Assembly: GCF_011440395.1 (NCBI RefSeq)
Contig: NZ_JAAOIX010000004.1
Location: 1-64,000 of the forward strand
Direction: 5' to 3'
Origin: Pseudomaricurvus alcaniphilus
GTDB taxonomy: Bacteria; Pseudomonadota; Gammaproteobacteria; Pseudomonadales; Cellvibrionaceae
Length of the DNA stretch: 64,000 nt
Part shown: piece by piece, positions 9,940 to 19,251 of the stretch
How the letters are laid out: each line of letters starts with the position of its first letter
Numbering within the stretch: the stretch's first letter is position 1
The notes under the pieces: model-generated
What the model saw: the letters and a program-made list of their open reading frames with translations, nothing else
Told to the model about the DNA's origin: nothing
Databases searched by the model: none
Made by a program: the position numbers and the translations under genes

Positions 9940-12165
9940 TCAGTCTAGTACATATTTTAAAAAAGGAGATTCCAGCGACCATTGTTTTAACCGCTCAGCC
10001 AGATGCCGGGCGAGTGGCCGCTCGGAATGCACAAACCTGACCAAAACCCGGCTGCCGAGAAGGTTGAGAGCGCCGGGGGCGGTAAATTGCACATCGAACT
10101 GGAAGACACTGCGCAACAGTGCCAGCCCTCGCTCATCGCGGGCATCCACCTGCATCAGGCCACCCCGTTTACTGCCCAGCAGGGCACTGGGCAACTCCCG
10201 GGTCGCCGACGGCACCGCTTGCACCAGTTCAGCGCTGATAATATCGCCGCTAGCACCGGGCAGGCGGATCTGGATGGCCGCCGATTGCTCCATCACCCGC
10301 CGCACGTCCCACTGGTTGACGACCACCCGAGCGCGCAATTGGCCCGCGGCGCTGACATAACCCAGCACCTGGCCTTTCTCGATATAGCGACCGGGCAGAT
10401 CGGTGGCAGCGGGCAGCTGCAAGACACCCTCCACCGGGCTGGTGAGACGCAATTTTTGCAATTGCTGGCGCGCATCCCGCAACTCCTCATCGATGGCCTT
10501 GAGCTGGCCAATCAAAATCGCGGCCGCCACTGTGTCCGTCGCACTGGCGCTGCGATAGCGAGCCTCTAATTCCTGTTTGCGCGCCTGCAAGACCTGCAGG
10601 TCCCGCTCCAACTCCGGATTGGCAAGCTGCAGCAGGGCTTGACCGGCGCCGACCATCACACCGGGCTCAATCAACACTTGCTCGACAAAGCCGGCGCTGC
10701 CACTGCGCACTTCTGCACCTTCCGGCAATTGCACCACGCCGTAGGCCCGGGTGGACTGGCTGATGGGCAGCACAAACAGTGCCCACCAAACCAGGAGCGC
10801 GACCGCAGTGCCCCGCACCGCCACCCGCAGCAGCGCGTTTTCCGCCACTGCCGCTTGCAACAGTGTGCGACAGTTACGCTGCAGCGGCAGCGCAATCTGC
10901 AGCAGCAGGAACCAGAGCGCCAGCAGCACCCCCAGCAGGAAAAACTTGCTGGCCAGGAACAGGGCAATGGTGACGCCCAGCAACAGCCGATACAGCCCCG
11001 ACAACACCCCGTAGGCCAACAACCAGGGCTGCTCCCGGCGCTGCGCCATGGGCGCTTGCCGCTGGGTCAGGCCAAACAGGTAGCGCTGGGTCAGATAACC
11101 CAGGTACTGCTGGGCGCGGGTGCCCAGATTGGGCATCTCCAGCCAATCGCAGAGCACGTAATAACCGTCGAAGCGCAATAAAGGGTTGCCGTTAAACAAC
11201 AGGGTGGAGGCGGCGCCGATAAACAGGGTGTTGAAGGCCAGGTCCCGGACCAGGCCCGGCTCAGTGCCCAGCCACACCGCCAGCGCTACCACCGCCAGCA
11301 GCAACTCCGCAACGATGCCCGCCGCCGCCACCCATAAGCGCTGGTACTTGTTGGGAAATGTAGTACTGGCCGAGGCGTTGACGTAGGGAATCGGCATCAG
11401 CAACAGCAGCATGATACCCATTTCCTTGACCTTGCCGCCGCGCAGCTTGACCGCCACCCCGTGAGCCAGTTCGTGCACCAATTTGATCAGCGGATACAAC
11501 AGCCACAGCGACAGCAGGTTATAGGGATCGAGAAAACGACTCTGCCAGTGTTCCTGCAGCTCCAGCCACTGCCGCCCTGTTTGCAGGCAGGCCCAGCCCA
11601 ACAGCAACAGGGCCGCGGGCAGCAGCAGCCGGCTCAGCAACAGCGGGCGAGTCCAGGCGACTATAATGTCCAGGCTGCGGTCCGGGTTCCACAGCGGCAG
11701 CTTGATCATAAACGGCCGCTTCAACTTGTCCCGCCAGCGCTCCCGCCCCACCCCCGGCACGGCGCGGTTTACGCCGGGCCTGGCGCTCAAGCCAATCCAA
11801 TCCTGGCCCGCGGCGTCAGTGGCCGTCTCCAGCAGCTCGGCCTGCCGCAGCCCGGCCAGCAACCGAATCACGTCATCGTGGGAGAGCGCGGCCCGTTCCG
11901 CCGGACTGAGGGACTGGTAGGCCGCCTCAACGCTGAGCTGCCCGTCCAGCTGCGACAGCAGGCGCCAGGCCAGTTCGGTGAGACGAAAATGAGCCGAGGT
12001 CAGCGCGTCTTTAATGATGTAACTGTTTTGGCCCAGGTAGCGGTGCCGATAGATATTGCAGTCACGCTTGAGCCGCAGCCGCAATTCCCGCACCCGCTCC
12101 CAGGGCGCGGGCGCGGCCTCTGGCACCAGGTTTATGCTGGCAGTGTTCAGGGCATCCATAGCCAT
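9940..12165 (-). CDS. M50-type metalloprotease fused to a HlyD adaptor
   Basis: A polytopic inner-membrane protein of about 741 residues. The N-terminal 100 residues resemble a PqqD-like peptide-binding domain (inference from VYRHRYLG-type helix-strand pattern and LTELAWRLLSQLDG). The zinc site of site-2 proteases follows: HELAHG with His231, Glu232 and His235, and a second motif LLRFDGYY with Asp333. About ten hydrophobic segments surround these. From about residue 470 there is a lipoyl/coiled-coil/beta-barrel HlyD module (SAGFVEQVLIEPG). Proteins of this architecture are annotated as putative peptide zinc metalloproteases next to export systems. It overlaps the end of the upstream adaptor gene. 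I chose the first ATG; GTG 12180 and ATG 12159 are also possible starts. Confidence 0.85.
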   Translation of the reverse strand: MAMDALNTASINLVPEAAPAPWERVRELRLRLKRDCNIYRHRYLGQNSYIIKDALTSAHFRLTELAWRLLSQLDGQLSVEAAYQSLSPAERAALSHDDVIRLLAGLRQAELLETATDAAGQDWIGLSARPGVNRAVPGVGRERWRDKLKRPFMIKLPLWNPDRSLDIIVAWTRPLLLSRLLLPAALLLLGWACLQTGRQWLELQEHWQSRFLDPYNLLSLWLLYPLIKLVHELAHGVAVKLRGGKVKEMGIMLLLLMPIPYVNASASTTFPNKYQRLWVAAAGIVAELLLAVVALAVWLGTEPGLVRDLAFNTLFIGAASTLLFNGNPLLRFDGYYVLCDWLEMPNLGTRAQQYLGYLTQRYLFGLTQRQAPMAQRREQPWLLAYGVLSGLYRLLLGVTIALFLASKFFLLGVLLALWFLLLQIALPLQRNCRTLLQAAVAENALLRVAVRGTAVALLVWWALFVLPISQSTRAYGVVQLPEGAEVRSGSAGFVEQVLIEPGVMVGAGQALLQLANPELERDLQVLQARKQELEARYRSASATDTVAAAILIGQLKAIDEELRDARQQLQKLRLTSPVEGVLQLPAATDLPGRYIEKGQVLGYVSAAGQLRARVVVNQWDVRRVMEQSAAIQIRLPGASGDIISAELVQAVPSATRELPSALLGSKRGGLMQVDARDERGLALLRSVFQFDVQFTAPGALNLLGSRVLVRFVHSERPLARHLAERLKQWSLESPFLKYVLD

Positions 12166-14165
12166 ACCCGGATGCGCCACCAGTCCAGCAGGTCGTGGAA
12201 GGCAATCCAGATAATCGAGCGCTGCCCCACTTCAACCTTGCCTACCCCCTGCATACCCGGGCGCAAGGAGGCCACCGGGAAATCCAGCCGCGCCTCGGTG
12301 CGGTAGACCGTCTCGCCAGTCTCTTCACCCAGCACTGCGGCGATATTTTCCACCACAAAGGGAATTTTTTGTCGTGGCAACGCCGCCAGCACCAGGCTGC
12401 CCTGCTGGCCCACCCTGACCGCGGCGATGTCGCGTTCATCAATTTCCAGGGTGAGGCGGTATTCGTCCAACGGCGCCAGCTCGAACAACACCTGGCCCTT
12501 CTCCACCGGTGCGCCGAGGGAATGATGCAGGTCACCTTTGATCACCACCCCGGCCAGCGGCGCCCGCAACTGGGCCCGGCCACGCTGCTGCTGCAGCAAC
12601 TGGATATTCGCATCCACCTGGGCGATCTGCGCTTGCACGATGCGCGATTCGGCACGGTCCAGCTGCGCCAGAGCCTGGCGGTACTGCTTTTCGTATTCAT
12701 TGCGCTGGCTGCCGAGCTTGTCCAGCTCCAGCAACAACTCCCGATCATCCAGCTCCGCCAGCAGAGCACCCTCCTCCACTTCCTCACCCGCGCGCACCAG
12801 GGCGGTGGCGATATAGCTGTCGAAGGGTGCCACCACCGCCCGTTGCACCCGGCCCTCCAGCACCGCGTCGGCGTTGACACGATAGGTGGCCTGGCCGAAT
12901 AGCAGGGTCACCAGCACCAGCAAGCCAACCCCCAGCGCAACCCGGTTTTTACGAGCTTCGGGGCCGTTAAAGAATTGCCCCAGGCGTTGCCGCCAATGCT
13001 GCCACAAGCCGCGTTGCCGGCGCGGCTGCAGGCGCAGCAGCGGCACCAACGCCGGTATCCAGCTGGCTGCCTGGCGCAGGAAATGTTCATCAAACGCCTG
13101 TTCCGCGCCCGTTTCGCACACCACCACCGCCCAGGCCAGTGGATTGGGGTTAGAGCCTTCAGCGTTATGAAAGCCTTCAGCGATATTTGAGCCTTCAGCG
13201 TTATGAAAGCCTTCAGCGATATTTGAGCCTTCAGCGGTATTGGAGCCTTCAGCGGTATTAGCGACTGCAACAGCATTAGAGCCTGCAGCGGTGTTAAAGC
13301 CCTTAGCTCTATTCGCGACGGCTGCAGTATTAGAGCCCCCGGCACTGAGAGCCCCCCCGGCACCAACAGCACCAGCAGCTGCTTGATCGCCGTCTGAGTT
13401 AGGAGCGCTGGCCTCCAGCAGTGGCACCGAATAGACCCGGCCGCCGCCGACGCTGGCACACAGCCGAAAGTGAGCGTCTTTGGGCTGGCCGTCACCGTTA
13501 GCCCGCTGTCGCGGCCTACCGCTGGCAACGGCGTCGTTCATCACCTCTTCCAGTAAACCGGCAAAGTCCGAGTGCGGGTCAAACTGGCGGCTGGCGGACG
13601 TACCCGTCAATTTAAGCTCGCCGCCCTTGAGCAGGCCGATAGAAACCCGCTGGCAGCCCAGCAGTTGCACCAGCCGCAAACAAATATCGTGGGCCAGGCT
13701 GCCCTGGGGTGGCCCATCGATAGTCTGTTGCAGCCAGTCGGACAATACCTCCGCCGCCTGCACACTGTTGCCTGCCAGACCCGAACCGCTGGCCGACCCG
13801 CTTTGCTGCACCAGCAGTGTCAGCCAATCCAGCGACCAATCCAGCAACTGCAACAAGGTATCGCGACTCGTTGCCGGCACATCCAAATGCAGCGCCACCG
13901 CGGCACCGGCCAACACCGCTGCACCGGGCTTGCTCGAACCCAAGGCGCGGCCCACCAGCAGCCCGTTCTTGGCTGCGGACACCACCGGTTCGTCGCTCCT
14001 GGCGGCGACCGTGGCAATACTGCGAAGCTGCGCGGTGGCAGCGGCTTGCTGCGGCCAACTGGCCGCAATGACGCCCTCCTCCTGACCCTGAAGTGGTGTT
14101 ACCACGATTGCCTCGACCACGCCGGGCAATACCTTACACACCTGATTTAACCAAGACTGCAGCAT
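12147..14165 (-). CDS. Inner-membrane HlyD adaptor with cytoplasmic GAF-like domain
   Basis: About 672 residues. Residues 1-270 are predicted cytoplasmic, with a GAF-like segment around 155-265 (HDICLRLVQLLGCQRVSIGLL). A low-complexity hexapeptide repeat occupies about 278-337. One transmembrane helix lies near 405-427 (VALGVGLLVLVTLLFG). The C-terminal periplasmic part is a HlyD-type lipoyl/hairpin/barrel unit (VVAPFDSYIATALVRAGEEV). It is the first gene of the secretion operon. An in-frame GTG at 14210 would add 15 residues, but it lacks a ribosome site. ATG 14165 starts MLQSWLNQV, which fits better. A sensor fused to an adaptor could tie export to a small ligand, but that is speculation. 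Confidence 0.85.
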   Translation of the reverse strand: MLQSWLNQVCKVLPGVVEAIVVTPLQGQEEGVIAASWPQQAAATAQLRSIATVAARSDEPVVSAAKNGLLVGRALGSSKPGAAVLAGAAVALHLDVPATSRDTLLQLLDWSLDWLTLLVQQSGSASGSGLAGNSVQAAEVLSDWLQQTIDGPPQGSLAHDICLRLVQLLGCQRVSIGLLKGGELKLTGTSASRQFDPHSDFAGLLEEVMNDAVASGRPRQRANGDGQPKDAHFRLCASVGGGRVYSVPLLEASAPNSDGDQAAAGAVGAGGALSAGGSNTAAVANRAKGFNTAAGSNAVAVANTAEGSNTAEGSNIAEGFHNAEGSNIAEGFHNAEGSNPNPLAWAVVVCETGAEQAFDEHFLRQAASWIPALVPLLRLQPRRQRGLWQHWRQRLGQFFNGPEARKNRVALGVGLLVLVTLLFGQATYRVNADAVLEGRVQRAVVAPFDSYIATALVRAGEEVEEGALLAELDDRELLLELDKLGSQRNEYEKQYRQALAQLDRAESRIVQAQIAQVDANIQLLQQQRGRAQLRAPLAGVVIKGDLHHSLGAPVEKGQVLFELAPLDEYRLTLEIDERDIAAVRVGQQGSLVLAALPRQKIPFVVENIAAVLGEETGETVYRTEARLDFPVASLRPGMQGVGKVEVGQRSIIWIAFHDLLDWWRIRVWLWMP
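13153..13332 (-). repeat. 18-bp coding minisatellite in the GAF-HlyD gene
   Basis: Ten units of 18 bases, the six at 13153-13260 well conserved and the other four degenerate. On the minus strand each encodes a hexapeptide of the NTAEGS / NIAEGF / HNAEGS type. The frame is preserved because 18 is a multiple of three. It lies between the GAF-like part and the membrane segment and probably forms a flexible linker. Confidence 0.9.
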
Positions 14166-14479
14166 GAAACTCTGTAAATTCGAATATAAAAGGATGGCAC
14201 CTATTGCCACAATTTAGTGGGTGCCGCTTCTGATGCCTGAAGTATAGAAAGGAAATTGGACGCGCGCTGAATAGATGCGCCGGCAGGGTGAAATAGTTAT
14301 GGTCGCCTGTGCTTAGCGTCACGACAGGCATCTCGGTTAATGCCGGTCCCCCGACATCAGCGGGGGAAGCCTGTAGCGAGTTGGAGCTTCCCTGCCCGCC
14401 ATCACGATTTGGTTATTTATTTCTTCTTCTTTTCCCAGGAATTCCACTCCGATGATTGATCGAGGTGCAGCCAGCAAAC
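14166..14479. other. Intergenic stretch upstream of the secretion operon
   Basis: This 314-base gap separates the greB stop from the start of the GAF-HlyD gene. It must hold the operon promoter. A small perfect hairpin (CCCCCG, 7-base loop, CGGGGG) lies at about 14347-14365 without a T-run. I see no convincing promoter boxes and no small gene. Confidence 0.4.
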
Positions 14480-14956
14480 TCAGCCCTGCGGGTACTCAAT
14501 AGCAGTAATAAACCAGGTCATCTCCCCGGCGGGAGCCCGCACCACCACTTCATCGTCCACTTCTTTTTTCAATAGCGCCCGCGCCATGGGCGAATCGATG
14601 GAGATATAATCCGTGCGACCGAAGATCTCGTCGTAGCCGACAATGCGGAATTTTTTCAGCTCACCGGATTCACTCTCCACTTCCACCCAGGCACCAAAAA
14701 AGACCTTGCCCTCTTGCTGCGGGTGGTAGTCGACGATTTTCAGGTTCTCGATGCTCTTGCGCAGATAGCGCACCCGGCGGTCGATTTCCCGCAGGCGCTT
14801 CTTGTTGTACTGGTAATCGGCATTTTCACTGCGATCCCCCAGCGACGCCGCCCAGGAAACTTTCTTCGTCACCTCCGGACGCTCCTCCCGCCACAGGTAA
14901 TCCAGTTCCTTTTTCAGGGTGTCGTAACCCTCACGGGTAATCAGGTTAGATTTCAA
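14480..14956 (-). CDS. greB: Transcription elongation factor GreB
   Basis: At 158 residues this is a full-length GreA/GreB factor. It rescues backtracked RNA polymerase by stimulating transcript cleavage in the secondary channel. The N-terminal coiled coil contains the acidic tip (LGDRSENADYQYNKKRLREID) and the C-terminal FKBP-like domain contains GRTDYISIDSPMARALL. The start MKSNLITREGY and the FGAWVEVE segment are typical of GreB rather than GreA. It is a single gene, transcribed in the same direction as the esterase upstream. Confidence 0.95.
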   Translation of the reverse strand: MKSNLITREGYDTLKKELDYLWREERPEVTKKVSWAASLGDRSENADYQYNKKRLREIDRRVRYLRKSIENLKIVDYHPQQEGKVFFGAWVEVESESGELKKFRIVGYDEIFGRTDYISIDSPMARALLKKEVDDEVVVRAPAGEMTWFITAIEYPQG

Positions 14957-15130
14957 TGCCTTTAGCCCTCGGCGATAACGAACAGATAACTATAGATAGT
15001 GAATAGATAACTACAGCGAGGGGGGATTAAAGAACAGGCGGGCACTTGTGACAAGCCCGGCTTGAGTAAATCCCGGCTGGGCGAACGATTAATGGCAAGT
15101 CTGGGCGCCGTGGCACAAGCGCCGAAAACG

Positions 15131-15155
15131 AAAAAAGGGCTCTATTGCGGAGCCC
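15131..15155 (-). terminator. Rho-independent terminator of the esterase gene
   Basis: On the minus strand, GGGCTC, a seven-base loop and GAGCCC are followed directly by six T residues. It lies about 35 bases after the stop of the esterase-like gene. Confidence 0.85.
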
Positions 15156-15189
15156 GTGTCGACAAACAGAATGCGGCTGCAGCCGAACC

Positions 15190-17664
15190 CTACAGCAATT
15201 TACCCAGGTTGATCAGTTGGGTTTCACCGTTGGAGGCATCAACGCCGTCGTTGTCATTGACGATCAGCACATCACCGTCAGGCAGTACGGCAGCGCCTTC
15301 TATTTTCTCCAACACCAGCCCGCCCGGGGCTTGCAGGTCGTCCATCAGGTCGTCCAACAAGGTCTTGGTCAGCACCGCCCCGTCTTCCAGGCCGGTTGTA
15401 TCGAAGGTGTACAGGCGCTTAATGGCCGCATCGGGGCCGGCCTGGTTGTCGCGCTCGACAACCATGAACTCGCCATTCCCCAGCGCGGTAATTTCCGACA
15501 GCCCCACCCAGCCGCCGTTCTGCGACTCCCGTGGATCGAGCGGATAAAACAGGAACGACCAGGTTGCGGCGCCCAGGTCATAGACCGCGATACGGGCGTG
15601 ATCGACATCCTTGCTATCCCCCAGTTCCGTCCAGGGGCGCTGCATGGCCACGTACAGTTTGCCATCGTGCTCCGCCACACCTTCGAAACCAAACCGGCGC
15701 TGCCCGGCATTCACCTCCGCCGGCAGCGTGATGACCCGGGTAATATTGCCTTCAGCATCGGTTTTAAGCACCAGGTTGGCCGAACTGATCGGTCGGCCGG
15801 ATTCATAGGCAGGTACCGAGCCGGCGCCCTCCGAGGCAACCCAGAAGCCACCGTCAGAGGCCACGGCGATACCTTCCGGGTCGAGGTTGACGGACTTGTC
15901 CGCATTGATGAGCGCCGCCAGGTCGTCGCTATCGAAGGCCTCGTCATCGGGGCCGGCCGGCAGGTCGAGCCCAGCCAACAGACCAGCACTGTCACGCAGC
16001 ACGATCTCACTGACGATGCGCGCCGGTTGCGCGCTCAGGTCCAGTTCGAAAATCCGGCTCTGCTGGTAAAAGCTGTCGTGGATGGTATAGGCCACATCGT
16101 TGCTTGCTGCCGCCAAACCGGATAAAGCCCCCCAGGGAATCGGCGTGCCGTCGGCGCGATTGGCCGATTCGATGGTCGGGTAAATGGGATTTTTATAACC
16201 GTATTTGTAGATATTAATGACCGAGCGGTGTTTGTCGTCGCGGCTATCCGCTTCGCTGGCCGCGACCAGCAGGTTGCGCCGCGGGATGGCTTTCACCCCT
16301 TCCGGCGCTACTCCGGCGGGTAATACCTGCAGGAATTGCGGATTGGAAGGATTGCGCACGTCGTAGATAAACAACACGCTGGAACGCTCGGAGGCCACCG
16401 CCAACAACTGGGCATTGCCCCTGAACTCGAGGAAATCGACGTTTTCCGGCTCGTTACCCTTGTTTTTAGAGCGATCGTCCGGGTAGTGGCCGAAGCGCAC
16501 CGCCAGGTGATCCAGCTCGTTGCCGGAACTGTAGTCCAGCACTCCGAGGCGATTGTAGATGGAAAAGCCGCGGCTGCCACCATCCATATCACCTTCATCG
16601 GCAGTGGCGAACTGGGCGCGATTGATCCAGGTAACACCGTCAGCCTCCCGCGGCCTGGCAAATTGCTCGTCGGTAAGCGAAATCAGAGGGATATCCTCTT
16701 CCTTGGTGTCAATCCGGGACAAGTCCACATCACCCATGCTGAAATGGTTGAAGACCTTGCCCTTTTCCAGGTTGACCAGAGCGATATGGTTGTTTTCCTG
16801 CAGGGTGACCACGGCGATATTTTTCTTGTTGATGTCCACGTATTCGGGTTCCGGATCCGCTGGAAACTTGTCCGCAATACCAACCATTGATACGGTTGAA
16901 TGGCTGTACAGGGGTATATTGGCGCCGGGGTATTTGTTATTGCGACGGATGCGCACGTGCCAGGTTTTCGGGTCTCCTTCCAGCTTCACAATATCGAGTC
17001 CACCGGCCGGCCCCTGGCCTGGAATACCCACTCCACCACCGCCGTCTTCGCAGGCCTCTGCGGCCGCGTCATCGTCCTCTGGCACTGGCTGGGCATTGGC
17101 CAACCCGCCGACGCAGATTTCCTCATCGCGCTCGCTCTCAATGGCAATGGCTACGTACTGGCCGTCCGGGCTCACCGCCACAGAGTCCGGCTGGCCACTC
17201 AGCGGAATCGTCAGCAGTTGGTCGCCACTGTGCATATCGAACACCACCAGCTCACCGGACATGGCACGGGTGAATTTGAGGTCGGCATTGGCATCTTCAC
17301 TGCCGGGGATCACATCGCCACTGGAGGTATTGACTGCAACAAAGGCGTAACGACCCCAGACATCGACCGAGGTGGGCTCTCCCGCCAGGGGGATAGTGCC
17401 CATTCCCTTGGGGTTGCGCACTTTGGAGATGTCGACAAAGCCAATCTGCTCTTGTTGGCTGTCGGTATAGACCAGCACCTTGCCATCGCGACTGGGCACC
17501 ACGATCTCCGCGCTGGTTTCTGTATCCGTATCGCAGTTGCGCTCGATGTTCTCGCATACCGGGAAGACACTGACCCGCTGCAAATAACGCTGCTCAGCCT
17601 GGGCGCCCAGCGCGGCCCCACAAATTGCCACTGCCAGCGGCAACGCGGTAAAGATTTTTTTCAT
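15190..17664 (-). CDS. Exported esterase-like/phytase-family beta-propeller protein
   Basis: An 824-residue protein with a clear signal peptide (MKKIFTALPLAVAICGAALG, cleavage after AQA). The first 450 residues show repeated propeller-type strands (SVAVSPDGQYVAIAIES; LFIYDVRNPSNPQFLQVLP). The C-terminal 350 residues match the esterase-like activity of phytase family: LDPEGIAVASDGGFWVASEGAG, RRFGFEGVAEHDGKLYVAMQ and AAVLPDGDVLIVNDND. Members are periplasmic or extracellular and some act on phosphate or carboxyl esters. The substrate here is unknown. Acidic insertions at about 200-225 (EDDDAAAEACEDGGGG) may bind calcium. It is preceded by a 12-bp hairpin and followed by its own terminator, so it is probably monocistronic. 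Confidence 0.8.
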   Translation of the reverse strand: MKKIFTALPLAVAICGAALGAQAEQRYLQRVSVFPVCENIERNCDTDTETSAEIVVPSRDGKVLVYTDSQQEQIGFVDISKVRNPKGMGTIPLAGEPTSVDVWGRYAFVAVNTSSGDVIPGSEDANADLKFTRAMSGELVVFDMHSGDQLLTIPLSGQPDSVAVSPDGQYVAIAIESERDEEICVGGLANAQPVPEDDDAAAEACEDGGGGVGIPGQGPAGGLDIVKLEGDPKTWHVRIRRNNKYPGANIPLYSHSTVSMVGIADKFPADPEPEYVDINKKNIAVVTLQENNHIALVNLEKGKVFNHFSMGDVDLSRIDTKEEDIPLISLTDEQFARPREADGVTWINRAQFATADEGDMDGGSRGFSIYNRLGVLDYSSGNELDHLAVRFGHYPDDRSKNKGNEPENVDFLEFRGNAQLLAVASERSSVLFIYDVRNPSNPQFLQVLPAGVAPEGVKAIPRRNLLVAASEADSRDDKHRSVINIYKYGYKNPIYPTIESANRADGTPIPWGALSGLAAASNDVAYTIHDSFYQQSRIFELDLSAQPARIVSEIVLRDSAGLLAGLDLPAGPDDEAFDSDDLAALINADKSVNLDPEGIAVASDGGFWVASEGAGSVPAYESGRPISSANLVLKTDAEGNITRVITLPAEVNAGQRRFGFEGVAEHDGKLYVAMQRPWTELGDSKDVDHARIAVYDLGAATWSFLFYPLDPRESQNGGWVGLSEITALGNGEFMVVERDNQAGPDAAIKRLYTFDTTGLEDGAVLTKTLLDDLMDDLQAPGGLVLEKIEGAAVLPDGDVLIVNDNDGVDASNGETQLINLGKLL

Positions 17665-17808
17665 TCTTGCTGCTCCATCTTCGGGTTACGGAACAGGTTG
17701 TGTGGACATCAACCTGTTTGATCCGCAGGGACCTTAACAATGGAGTTTTACAGCCTGATTGCAGTTTTGTGACGGCGCTTTTCCGCAGCGTTTGGCGCAG
17801 CGACCCCA

Positions 17809-17836
17809 CCGGGAAAGTCAGGGATGACTTTCCCGG
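17809..17836. terminator. Perfect 12-bp hairpin between HD-GYP and esterase genes
   Basis: CCGGGAAAGTCA, a four-base GGGA loop, and the exact reverse complement. It lies just after the HD-GYP stop. There is no T-run on either strand, so termination is plausible but unproven. It could instead be an mRNA-stabilising element. Confidence 0.45.
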
Positions 17837-17840
17837 GAAC

Positions 17841-19091
17841 TTAATTAAAGGATATTTGCAGCCCCTTCTCGCGGTACTCCTGCAAAGTGACACCGTGGGT
17901 GCCATCGGTGATGACCCGCTGGATCAAATGGGTCTTGTCGAGGGTGCCTTTCTCGGTGTCGGCCAGCGCCACCACACGCTCCGGGCAGGGCTGCTTGTTT
18001 TCATCCCGCACCACCAACACCTTGGGCAGGTGCCGGTACTTCTGGTTGGTATCGAAAACGATGCCCACCTGGCCATTGCGCAGCTCCACAATACTGCCAG
18101 GCGGGTAGAGCCCTACCATTTCAGTGAAACGCTCCGCCAACTCCTCGTCAAAATGGGTGCCGCGACAGCGATAAATTTCTTTCAATGCCTCAGTAGAGGG
18201 GCGCGCATTTTCATAGCAGCGCTTGGTGGTCATGGCGTCATAGGCATCCACAATGGCGATAATGCGCGCAAAAGTGGAGATACCCGACGCTTTGAGCTTG
18301 CGCGGGTAACCGGTACCGTCGAGGCGCTCGTGGTGACTGTAGGCGACGTCCACCATGCCCAGGTAGGAATCCTTGTTGCTGGACGCCATCAGCAGATTGC
18401 GACCGTGCACGGTGTGGGCCTTGATCATCTTGAATTCTTTGTCGGTCAGTTTCTCGCGCTTGTTGAGCACTTCCGGGGCGATCTTCATTTTGCCCACATC
18501 GTGTAACAGGCCGCACAAACCAATCTTGTGCAAATCGCCTTCATCCATGCCTAAATGACGACCGAAGGCAATGGCCAGCACGCAGACATTAAGACAGTGT
18601 TCGGCGGTATACTCATCTTCGTTGCGAATCCGGGTCATCCACAACATGGCGTCGGCGTTGCGCAGAATACTCTGCACGCAGCCACTGACGGTTTCCCGGG
18701 CCTGCTCGGTGTTGACCGCGGCTCCCAAACGCACTTCATCGAGCAAGCTCTTGGTTATGCTGCGCGCCTGGTGGTGAATACCAAATGCCTGCCGGTGCTC
18801 GGTGGCCGTGGAGACCTTGTTGACATATCGAGGTTGGGACTGGCGCGCTGGCTTGATACCTTCGCGCACCGGTTGCGAGGTGAAGACCACATCGGTGGCC
18901 TCGATCCAGACGTGCTCACAGTACTTTTGCACGGTCTCCACATCCGCCCGCGACTGCACGGTAAAGCCCTGCAACAAAAAAGGGGTTCCCAGCCAATCCC
19001 GATCGAGCTCGGCCACATACATGCCGACCTGGAGCTCTGACACATGGATTTTCCTGCGCCCCCTGACCGACTTCATCGAGCCCGAATTCAT
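17841..19091 (-). CDS. HD-GYP domain c-di-GMP phosphodiesterase with DUF3391 N-terminus
   Basis: A cytoplasmic protein of 416 residues. The N-terminal 1-110 region (KIHVSELQVGMYVAELDRDW) is the DUF3391 type that often precedes HD-GYP domains. The catalytic domain shows HD at 197-198 in LLHDVGKMKI, HHE at 253-255 and GYP at 261-263, so the metal-binding and signature residues are intact. The expected activity is hydrolysis of cyclic di-GMP, lowering biofilm and raising motility signals. No sensor or receiver domain is seen. A diguanylate cyclase of opposite activity is encoded at 38602-39336 in this window. Confidence 0.92.
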   Translation of the reverse strand: MNSGSMKSVRGRRKIHVSELQVGMYVAELDRDWLGTPFLLQGFTVQSRADVETVQKYCEHVWIEATDVVFTSQPVREGIKPARQSQPRYVNKVSTATEHRQAFGIHHQARSITKSLLDEVRLGAAVNTEQARETVSGCVQSILRNADAMLWMTRIRNEDEYTAEHCLNVCVLAIAFGRHLGMDEGDLHKIGLCGLLHDVGKMKIAPEVLNKREKLTDKEFKMIKAHTVHGRNLLMASSNKDSYLGMVDVAYSHHERLDGTGYPRKLKASGISTFARIIAIVDAYDAMTTKRCYENARPSTEALKEIYRCRGTHFDEELAERFTEMVGLYPPGSIVELRNGQVGIVFDTNQKYRHLPKVLVVRDENKQPCPERVVALADTEKGTLDKTHLIQRVITDGTHGVTLQEYREKGLQISFN

Positions 19092-19251
19092 ACTAACCGC
19101 ACCCTGCTTTCCCCAAAATCACGTTTTCCTGCGAGCCTATTCCCACCACAGCTCTTACTGCAGCTCTTACTATCCATTACGATCTATAATATATAGCAAG
19201 GATCAAGCCTTCCGGCCAATAATTGGGAGGTAATATTGTTCGAATTTATCT

